From Romanomermis culicivorax (Eukaryota > Nematoda > Enoplea > Mermithida > Mermithidae), in assembly GCA_963922205.1 (NCBI GenBank), contig CAWUHX010000236.1, positions 372,001-436,000 on the forward strand: DNA of 64,000 nt, read 5' to 3'. Below, one piece after another: positions 1-10,600 of the stretch. The translations under genes were made by a program, and so were the position numbers. Under the pieces are notes generated by a model. The model was not told where the DNA came from. It did no database searches and worked only from the letters and a program-made list of their open reading frames with translations. Position 1 is the first letter of the stretch; the number at the start of each line of letters is the position of its first letter.

Positions 1-99
1 GATAATGCCAATTCTGAAAAAACAATTACTGTATGTAGGAAATTCCCAGGTCCTCCGTTACCCGTGAATCTACTTTCCTTGTGTATAATTTTTCTGGAA

Positions 100-651
100 A
101 TGACTCTTCGATTTTCTTCGACCAACTTTCTGAGGTGAAGAGTTTATTACCGTTTAGAGATCCAGGAATTTTTTTTATCGAAAATACTTGTTTTGTTAAG
201 GTTACGAGCGTCGGAGATTTCACCGAAAAATTTGCATAGCGCTTCTTTCCCGTCATCCGCTGCCACCGAACCACCCAAAAAGCAGATAGATGGTAGTTCG
301 CTGATCGCCCAAATGCGGAGAATCGATTTTTTCAAATTTCTGAGACAATTTCTTTTAGGCTCTCACAATCCATTCGAACGACCGAAAATTCGTTGCTTGG
401 CTTGCGAATTCGGGTTGAAATTCGATTATAAAAACACGAGGCTTTTAAGTCAATTTTTATCGTCGTTTTCCGGCCGTTTGTTCGACAAGCACATTACGGG
501 ATTGTGTGAAAGAAAGCAATTGGAGCTGCGTCAAGCCGTCGAAACGGCCCGCCGGGCCGGTTTGGCCCCCATTTTGACGAAAAATTTGAAATTTTTGCGC
601 GATCCGAAAATTTGCGACCCGATGAATCCTGTTAAACCTAATCCGTTCTGA
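100..651 (+). CDS. mRpS18C: Mitochondrial small ribosomal subunit protein bS18m (S18C type)
   Basis: A component of the small subunit of the mitochondrial ribosome. The model has two exons, 100-134 and 201-651, split by a 66-nt GT..AG intron in phase 2; it gives 161 aa, slightly longer than the human protein. The first exon starts MTLRFSSTNFLR, basic and hydroxylated like a mitochondrial targeting peptide. The C-terminal half carries the S18 core: an IRCLACEFGLKFDYKN segment, LLSQFLSSFSGRL, KHITGLCERKQ, and a tail LKFLRDPKICDP that matches the S18C subfamily ending. The start is the only ATG that splices in frame to the conserved exon; without it the open frame has no ATG. WDTC1 follows on the same strand, separated mainly by a transposon insertion. 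The S18C assignment rests on remembered family motifs. Confidence 0.9.
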
Positions 652-1003
652 TGTTTTGCGGACGTATTGATTTTATAAAGTTTTCGCACTTTATAAAGTC
701 TTCGTTTTCGTGGTGTTTGGGATTTGATATTCAAAAAGCAGGTTTAAACGCTCGCAAATTTGTTGACGCGGCATTCAATTTTACTGTACCAGAATAGATC
801 ATATCACTAAGCATTAGGGACGAAACGTTAGCCCTCTTTTGATTGGCCGAAATTACCGCCCCCTTGTTGATTGGTCAAAATTTTTGAGATGTCGAAAATG
901 CATTATATGCGTTTCAAAAAGGAAATACTGAAAATTTTCCAGCGCTTCGCGCGGAATTTCAAATCAGGCATTATTTGAAAATGAAGTTTCTGTCGGCTAT
1001 AAG

Positions 1004-1203
1004 TATACCTGTAAGACCTCCGACCAGTTGGGGAGGGGGGTAGAAAAAAGTCGAAATTTTTCCCAAAAAAGGCCCAAAAACATACACTTCTTTGAAAATT
1101 TTTTCCAAACTGGGGGGGTTGGGGGGAATGATTTTGGGTACTGGGTTGGCCAAGTTGGGGGGGGGGGGTCCCCCCCAACCCCCCCCCCCCAAGTACAGGT
1201 ATG
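1004..1203 (+). mobile_element. G-run MITE, copy 1
   Basis: A 200-bp element bounded by TATACCTGTA and TACAGGTATG (near-perfect 10-bp inverted ends) with an exact 8-bp target duplication GCTATAAG at 996-1003 and 1204-1211. The interior has long homopolymeric G runs near both ends and a pyrimidine-rich block near the right end. The 8-bp duplication points to hAT-type transposition. Confidence 0.9.
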
Positions 1204-1352
1204 GCTATAAGTCACTGTTTTTTGCCCTGTGCCTCTTCCCCAAATGGCGGAAGAAGTAAAAAAAATTATTTTCCCATTTTCCTCCAGGCGGTTTTTCGCC
1301 TAATATGTATTTTTCATAATTTTTCCTTTAAAATTTTCCTTAAGCTTAGGGT

Positions 1353-1556
1353 CATACCTGTAAGACCTCCGACTAGTTGGGGGGGGGGTAGAAAAAAGTC
1401 GAAATTTTTCCCAAAAAAGGCCAAAAAACATACACTTTTTGGCAAATTTTTTTAATTTTTTCCAAACTGGGGGGGGGGGTGGGGGGGTAAATGATTTTGG
1501 GTACTGGGTTGGCCAAGTTGGGGGGTCCCCCCCCAACCCCCCCAAGTACAGGTATG
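1353..1556 (+). mobile_element. G-run MITE, copy 2
   Basis: Same family as copy 1 and same orientation: CATACCTGTA at the left end, TACAGGTATG at the right. The target duplication is CTTAGGGT (1345-1352) against CTGAGGGT (1557-1564), 7 of 8 matching. It lies 150 bp from copy 1 within the same host element. Confidence 0.88.
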
Positions 1557-1691
1557 CTGAGGGTACAGCAGCTGCCCCCCGAAGGGCGCAGTGCTGTTGA
1601 GGCTCTTCCAAATTAAGTTGTTAGTTAAAACGCTTAGTCCCTAATGCTTAGTGATAATACCCGCATCGCTGTTCTTCAGGTCATCAAGTAC

Positions 1692-4600
1692 ATGGTCAGT
1701 ATGGCTCGATGTTGCAACAATTTAACCCAAAATTTCTATAGGAGACAAGAAAGTGTAAACTACAAATGATTTTCATGAAACTCCTTCACTATATTAATTT
1801 ATTCCTCCGTTAAGGACTTTATTCGGCGTAATTTCGAACGTAAATTTTACGTTGACGATCCGTTTATCGCCCGTTTAGGATTATGGGCCGAATTGGAAGT
1901 TGGATTCTTTTCTGGAGTCACTGTTCGTTTTTAAATAAAATTTCTTTAACATAGGGTCACGCGGGTTGTGTAAATTGTTTGGCTTGGAACGAAAAAGGAA
2001 CGTAAGTTGTCAAAGTGGCGGTTGCACTCAATGTTTTTTCACCGTTTTTTTCCTTATCGTTTCCTTTCGCTTAAAAATGCTACCATATGGTTTATTTATG
2101 CATTTTTGAGCTTTTCTGAACATATTCATGCTTCTACAGCCGATAATTTGTCGAAAATAGAGGAAAAACAAAAAATTTTGATTTTTGTTCTGGGTCAGAT
2201 TACGATAACTATTTGTCAGAATTCATTGTAACGAAAAGGTTAATAAAAAACAGAGGCTAGGAAAACTTAAATTTCATACAAATTTGAAGGCTGACATATT
2301 TGTACTCAGCCAAAATGAAGAATGATAGACTGCATATGAATTTCCGTATCCCGATACTCTAGACTGTTGGAAAAATCTTTTCAAGACTGGTTTAATTATT
2401 TAAAATTTGAATTTTCCGGCCTAATGGTGTTCAAGCTTGAACAATGTGCAGATGTTTTCAACCTGCTAACAAGCTAAGAAATTAACTTGAAGTCAACGAT
2501 CTTTCTTAAATTTGGGCGAAACAACAGAATTCGTAAATAAGCTTCCGGCGCGAAGCGCTGAAATTTTTTTGAAGTTTTGATACTAGAACGCTGGAAAATG
2601 AATCTTTTTGACATTTTTTCTATGATCAGTGGTCTAATTTTTCTTTCAATTCAATCATTTTTCATAGTCGGACAAAATGCAAAAAATCATTATTGAGAGC
2701 ATGCCACCGAATTTGTAAAATCAGAAAACCAACCAAAAATTTGAATAGCAATATCTGTCACTGATCCAAACTGATTGCGTATCAATCATTTGTCAAATGC
2801 AAAAAATTATGATCACAAGGTTCAAAAACTTGTAAAGACAGCTGAAAAATGTTGTGTAAAAAATCGAAAAAATCTTCATTTTAGTCGAATACTAAGACGC
2901 AATATCAAAGATAAACTAATTAAACAACGAGATGAGACATTCTAGGTGGTAACCGCTAGGGATGTATCGCGTCCGTGTCCGAAATTTTAGGACTATCGAT
3001 TTCGGGTCCAGGTTCCTGTCCAAAAATTTAAGAATATTGGGTCCGGGTGTAGCAAAATAGTCGGCTCATATGGGGTCCGTTATATTTTTTCTCACGGTAT
3101 TCCGTGTGACATCATTCAGACATGATTTCTGGGAGATTTGACCTATTGCTCCATTGTCCTATGATAAGTTAGAAATTAATAATATCTGAAAATGAGATAA
3201 TTTGAGTGGTTTTACATGCTAAGTATTGTGGCAGCATTTATTCGGAGGAAAAGTCAAAATTCGCATAACAGTGCTCCAAAAGTTGGAAGTTTAACATTTT
3301 TTGACATTTTTCAGTCTGCATGCGTGTGTCGAAATATAAATTTCCGGAAAGAGGCCCAAATGAATTTCCTCGGCTTTTTTCCACCTCCTTCTGACACTTG
3401 TAAAACGTGAAAAGTACAACAATGATTCAATTTCAACTCATCATATTCATAATCGAACTTCTCAAAAATTGCATTTTAAAATGGATGAGAGAGACATCAT
3501 CATATCAAAATCGTATCATTTGGTTGAGACGCAATAAATCGATTCGAGTTACTAATCTCTTGTGAAATATCAGTGGCTATTGGCTAACCATCTCTATAAT
3601 TTCATTTTTGATCCTTAGATTAATATTATTAATAAACATCTAGATTGAAAAGACGACGACTACAAGGAAAGCGGCCGAAAAACTATTTGTGAAATATGAC
3701 TTGGTATAACTGCAGATTTTAAATGTAACTCGGTCTCAAAAAGATTTAAGCAATAAAGTGTTGATTTGTTACTTTTCATATTTCATTAGTTAATTGGTGT
3801 GTCATCACCAGTTTTTTTAGCGGCATACCCATTAGCAGTGCCGCTAATGGCAGTTTGACTCCATTAGCGCAGAAAAATTTTATTAGCGCACAGTAGTTTA
3901 TTTCTTTTCACAATAGTGATCAAGTTATTAGTGAGTGTATTAAGCATTATTGAGAAATGTGTTATTGTAAACGTATTTTTTGACAGCGTTCTTTAAAACG
4001 TAGCTACCTATATTCACAGGGCTGTAACCGAGCAAAAAAAATTTTCCGGCGCCCAGCGCCGAAGGCTGGAGAATGAATCTTTAAACAAATTCAACTAATG
4101 CATCGTAATACCTTTCCGCCGGGAAAATTTTCGGATTTTTGTGTTCCAAAATGCTGGAAAATGTATGTTCCCAACAATTATTCCTGGATAGAAGCTCTGG
4201 ATTTAAAGTCTTGTAATGATCTTTTCAATTTTGAAGTGAAAAAAATTTTTCTTACGAGAAAAATGCCCAAAATTTTTTCCTTATTTCGAAATTTTGTTCC
4301 CTAAAAGATCCCATTGGGGAGAAAAACGGTGCTCCAAACGAGACGAGAGAAAAAAAAATTGTACAGATTGATGGAAAATCTCATTTATCGGCAAAATGTT
4401 TTCTTGTAACTAATGAAAAAGAGATGAGGTACAATTCAGTTGATTGAAACTGCTGAATGTTAAGTAGTAAATGGAAGTAGATATGCTAATGGCCATGTCG
4501 GATAGAAAACAATGACTGCTATATTCATTTTTGAGTTTGATTTTTGAAAATTTTGAGATTTTTCTCTGTGAGAGACACGAAATCGACATATGACAAAGTC

Positions 4601-7600
4601 CCAACAGCCTTGTAAATTCTAAAATAAAAAGTCGGTCATTAGCTCTCCGCGTTAATGACCAAAATTTTTTATTAGCGCGGCCCATGTTTTGTTAGCACAG
4701 CGATAAAAAAAACAGTGGTCATGTCATCACACTCTTTAACATGGGTATTTGTTTTCAGCTGAATGACTATGTTATGCATCAGAGCCGAGTCAGAGTTGTA
4801 ACAATTTTTTCGGGTCCGAGTCCGGGTCCAAAATTTCAAGAATATTGTGTCCGGGTCCAACAAAATGGTCCGGGAATTTCAGATCTCATTTCGAGTCCGG
4901 ATCCCCGATACATCTCTAGTAACGACTATTGAATGCTAACTAGTAAGTAAAGTAGACATGCTTATGGTCGCCCTCAAAATAATCATTAACGAAAAAATTT
5001 GGGTGTTTTGATCGTCTAAAATGCACCAGAACGCACTTGTCCGACTTGGAAATCCAAAATATTTTTTCGCCATTTGGCGAAAGAGCCCAAAATTTTCTTC
5101 GTAGTTTCGCTGGAGAACGTTTCATTTTTTTCGAAAATTTTCCAGAATGTTAGCCAGCGGTTCGGACGATTTCACCGTCCAACTATGGGATCCGTTTGGA
5201 GCTAAAAAATCTTTATCTTCCATTGAAACTGGGCACGTGAACAATATTTTTTCCGTTTTAGTAAGTTAATGTATATCGAAAAAATCGATTTTTATGTCAA
5301 AAAATCCAGAAAAAGTCGAATTTTCTCTAGTCTTACCACATTTATTGATCGTTAAAATTTAAATTTTTTTCCTTGCCAAAGTTCTCTTTTATTTTCCGAA
5401 AGTTCGCTCCCGAAACCGACGATCGCATACTGGTCACCGGCGCCGGCGATTGTAAAGTGCGCGTGCACGACGTAGAATGTACTCGGCGTGGAAATGCCTC
5501 TGGCGATTCAGCTATCCAAGTTTACGGGTGCCATTTCGCCCGGGTGAAACGAGTCGCTGCTCACCGTCAAGAACCACACGTAATTTTAAGCGCTGGAGAA
5601 GACGGGCTCGTTATGTAAATCTTGGGTTTTTTGTTTGCATTTCGATTCAAAGTCGGCACTTTCAAAATAAGGTTTCTTTCTGAAACTGAACTTCGAATCC
5701 TATTGTTTCACAATAATTTCTGATGAAGATCAATATGTCAATTTAGAGAAAAATTACAAAAATACAAGAAAAATTACACAATTCTTATATATTCATCAGA
5801 AATCCGAGAGTGACAAGTTTTTCTCGAGCATTAAATATACGCTTGTCAACAAAACTAGTGCTCAATGTAAACATATGGTCGGAACTGACTCTGAAATAAC
5901 ACGTTTTATACTCGTATTAAATTAACATTATACAACTTTATATTTAAGTATTGAATTGTCGACTTTTCGCACTTGAAGTATTCCAGAAAATGCATTTTTT
6001 CTAAAATTATCGACTTTTGACTCTGGAACATTATTGTTTTTGGGAAGTTCTTAATTTTTCGTTCTTAATTGCTTCTTATCAAATTGTCGAATTCCAACGC
6101 TTAAAATATCAAATTTTCTACGATTATTTGTTTTTTAAAGTGAAAAAGTCATTTTTTCAAAAATTGTTGACTTCAAATTTAGAAAACGGTTTTATAGAAG
6201 TTGTCGATTTTTCAAACTCAAATCAGTAATCTTCTACAAACTCATCTTATATTTTGAACAAACATTTTCAAAAAACTGATTGATTTTTTCGACCTTGAAA
6301 ATTCTTTCTTTCCGCAACAGCGATTCTCTATGCAACGTTTTGGAAGCTATAGATTTTCAAATTCGAAGATGAATTTTCCGTAAATTGTTTACTTATCAGT
6401 CTATCCTGTAGAATTATCGATGTTCCAAAATTGAAAAATAATTCTTCTGCAAAATAAGAATCTTTCTCAACACAAATTCGAAAATTCAGATTGTTAATTA
6501 ATTTTTAGAATCAATTAGCGTGACAATTACGGTGGTTTTCTGGGGGAAAATGAGTTTTCATTAAAATTTTCATTTCTAAATTCAAACATTCTGAAAAATC
6601 TTCGAGCCTATCACAATCGCAAAAGTGTCGATTTTTCAAATATGTAAACGCGTCTTTATAAATTTATCAGTTTTTAAAAGTTAAAAAAGTCGCATTTTCA
6701 TTATTTCGATTTAAAAATTGCTTCCATGCAAGGATTGTTGATTCTCCAAATTCAAAGAACGAATTTTTAAAAAATTCTCGATTTTTTTGTGATAGGTCAA
6801 AGTAAATTTTTTAAAAATTGCCGACTTCTTGAACATAGGAAACACATTTTTATAATAGTATGAATTTTTAAGAAATCGAAAAAATCAATTAGTGTAAAAG
6901 TATAAGATTTTCGAATATGAAAAATCAAATTTTTTTCAATTCTTGAGTTTTCGAGACGAAAAATTGAATTATTCACCACATTAAGAATTTCTCAAACTGA
7001 AAAAAATCTCTTAATTCATTGTTACTTCTGAATTCGAAAATGTGAAACTTTCATGAAATTACCGATTTCTCACATTGAAAAATCTATTCTCGTAGAATTA
7101 TCGTTTTTTAAAATTTAAAACTAAATTTTTTAGCAACAAATAATTTCTCAACATTGAATGAGCTTGTTTTTTCCGAAGTTATCGAATTTGCGACTTCCCA
7201 AACTTGGGAAGTCTCAAATTTTCAATGGTCGCTTTTCAATTTAAAAAATAGAATCACGATGAAATAATTTTTTCTTCTCCATTCGAAAACTTGATTTTAA
7301 TAAATCTATCCATTCTTCCGACTCATTTGCAGAATTATCGATTTTGATTTATATCAGTTCAAAAGCTTTGCATCTAGTAACTAAATTAGGAGATAGCTCT
7401 CAGAACTGACTCGGAAATAACATATTTTATATTTGAATGGAAAAATAATTTTTTAATTTCAAAAATAATTTAAATGTGCCCTTTTATATCTCAAAAATGT
7501 CGCAAAAATTGAAACGTTAGAATTAAATTTCAATATTTCTATCATAGGCAATACGATTTGAGAGAACCGGCCGATTGTAGATCTTTCTGTAACCACGCTT

Positions 7601-10600
7601 TGATAAATTTGAACGCCCATTTAGGCCCCGATTGCGAAATTAAATGCCTAGCATTGAACCCTCTACGACCCGAAATGATGGCTATCGGAGCCAACGATCA
7701 TTTTGTGCGAGTTTACGATAGAAGGTTTGTCGCGAAGCAGAAAATGATTCACAAAAAAGCATTTCTTTCCTTCTAGAATGATTGCTCCCAAGCCTGTTAA
7801 ATTAAGTTACGACGGCAGCCGGCGCGTTCTATGGGATCGGTCGGCGATTTTATCATTAAATATAGAAAATATTGATTACAATTTCCCGCCCAATTCTGTA
7901 CAGTATTTCATAGCTGGTAGGCGAATTCAACATTTTTTTATTAAATGGATAAATGAAAGATAAAAATTAATTTTTAGGACATTTGCCGGTGAAATGCGCC
8001 GACCGACGCAATCGATTTCGCCGTTTGACCACAACCTATTTAACGTTCGACCCTAGCGGTAAATCATTGTTGGTCAATTTGGGGGGCGAACAAATTTACT
8101 TATTCGATTTATACGACGAAAAAAAAACGTCCTTATTGGAAGATTTTCGACGATTTTTTGTTGATGAGAAATCGCCGGGTGAGATGAATAATGAATTTTT
8201 TTTAATTTTCAGAATGACGTTTTTAATTGTTTTTTCAGAAATAAACATGCCGAACGGTTTCCAAAAATTTTCCAACAAGAATGGCTTGAGCCGATTTGTA
8301 GAATTATTGAACAGAGCTCCCACGTAATTTTTTTTAATTGACGAAAAAGTCTACAATTACAGTCGAACTTGCCTATAAAACATTTTAATTTTTGAAATTC
8401 ATTTTCATTTAAACTTGCCTATAATTTTTTAAATTCAATTTCATTTAAACTTGCCTATAATTAAACGCTTCGGCTTATAAAACACTCAGACTACTGGGGT
8501 CCCGGCCAGTCTTAATGTATTAAGATATTACTGCAACCTTGGTTATTAGATACTCGGTTAATGGATATAAGACACCGTTGGCAATATTTTTTCCTATTCT
8601 TATGCACGTTAATTACTATGGGTTATAAAACACTATAAAAGACCCGGACTCGAAATGAGACCCGAAATTACCCGACCATTTGCTGGACTCGGACCCGGGC
8701 CCGATATTCTCAAAATTTTGGACCCGATACATCTCTAGTTTTAATTATATGAAGATAGACACAAAAGTAAAAGTATGTCACATAGATTAGCGCTTTGAAA
8801 AATATGATGAACTGGACCCGAAATGAGGCCCGAAATTCCCCGACTATTTTGCTGGACCCGGACCCGATATTTTCAAAATTTTGGATCCGATACATATAAA
8901 ACACTAGTTAAAAAATTGCGCAATTCGGTTGTAAAACATGGGACATTGGCTATAAAACAACGTTTTATGCAAAGTTATATTATACACGGTATTTAAAATC
9001 GTGCATGCATCGTTTGTCGAAAAATTTGATTAATACAATAATTCGACGAAAATTTAGTTATAGCCGGTAAAATATAAGATTCTGAAATTGTTAAATCTGT
9101 AAAAAGTCCGGAAGTTTCGGAAGTTAATATATTCGATTCTGACGATAGTGATAACGGCGATTTAGGAGAAAATAGTTCAGTATCAACTTACTCCGAAGTT
9201 GAGGCTGGAATTTTGAAATTGAGATCGTATATGTTGAGCTTAGAACAATAACATATTTCTATCGGCATTAAGTAAAATTCAAAATTTTTTTGATATTGAA
9301 CGTGAAAAAAATATGAAACAAACTTCTATAACCCAATATTTTCATTGAGTATATAATTAAACTGTTTTTTTGTTAACTTAAAATGGTATAATAATAGGTG
9401 TTTGGTTCTAAAACACACTCGGTTATAAGAAACTCGGACCTTCAGCCCCCAAGGGGTCTTTTATAGGCGAGTTCGACTGTAGTTTTTGTAGAAATTTTAA
9501 AAGGTATAAAATTTGCGCCAGCTGACCATTCAAGAAACATTTTTTTAATAAATAGGTCGCCCAACAATACACCAAATTTACCATTTCGGGTTCAGTTATT
9601 AAAACAAAAAGCCAATTCAGAATTCGATAGGGAAAACTTTGATTCTGCTCTGGCTTTGTACAGCCGGGCCCTAGAACAATCGCCGAAAACGGCAATTTTG
9701 TATTCGAATCGAGCGGCCGCCTATATGCGGCGCGATTGGTAACTTTTTACGCGTTAGGCTTAATATCTTGAGGATTTGAATTGCATCTTTTCGTAGGGAC
9801 GGCGACACGTACGCCGCCTTGCGGGATTGCTACACCACTTTACACTTGGAGCCGGAAAACTTGAAAGCTTTGTTCCGGTTGTGTAAATGTTTATACGAGT
9901 TGAATCAATACCACTCGGCTCAATGTTGTTTGGAAATTTTTATGGTCGGTGTAAAGTTTGATTTGTAAAGTATAAACTTCGATTTCTTTACAGCAAAAAT
10001 ATCCCGAACAAGCTCAAAGCCATTCCTGTATAAAATTGTGGAACGAAGTTTCGTCTTCGATCAAAAATGACAAAAGTTTGGGAAAAAATCATTATTCTCT
10101 ACTTTACATCCCCGTTTTTCGTACTTTTATTGTAGATTCCGATTCGCCGACTAATAAACGGCAAAGAACGTTCGAAAATAACTCTGGCGCCACTTCACAC
10201 CAACAACAAAACCAAGACTTGTCGACCGATAGTGCAAACGGAGAGCGAGACGAACTGTACTCCAACTTGACCCCTACTAGCAATAATTTTTTGAGCGATC
10301 AGGAAAAAAGTTTACAATCGCGGGCTTACGATTATTGTAAACGATATTGCGGCCATTGTAATACGACGACCGATATTAAGGAAGCAAATTTTTTTGGGTG
10401 GTAAGATGTTGACTTTTTTTGTAAAACCATTGACATTTCTGTAAAATTATCAATTTTTTTGTATTTTTTAAATTTTTAGCAATGGTGAATACGTGATGGG
10501 CGGTTCGGACGACGGAAAATTTTTCATTTGGGATAGCCGTACGTGCGAAATCGTCAAAGCCATGGTGGGTGACGACAAAATTGTAAACTGCCTCCAGCCG

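Larger units (their letters stand above)
804..1654. mobile_element. TIR element with TA duplication, carrying two nested MITEs
   Basis: The ends are perfect inverted repeats of at least 18 bp (TCACTAAGCATTAGGGAC at 804 and its complement ending at 1654), flanked on both sides by TA. This suits a Tc1/mariner-type non-autonomous element, but no transposase is visible. Two copies of the G-run MITE (1004-1203, 1353-1556) sit inside, so the element's own sequence is only about 430 bp. It separates mRpS18C from WDTC1; subtracting it leaves about 190 nt between the two coding regions. Confidence 0.75.

Noticed and set aside
903-1611. Pro-rich minus-strand frames and a Gly-rich plus frame across 1-1.6 kb
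   Set aside because: They are translations of the G runs in the MITE copies and recur at every copy; not genes.
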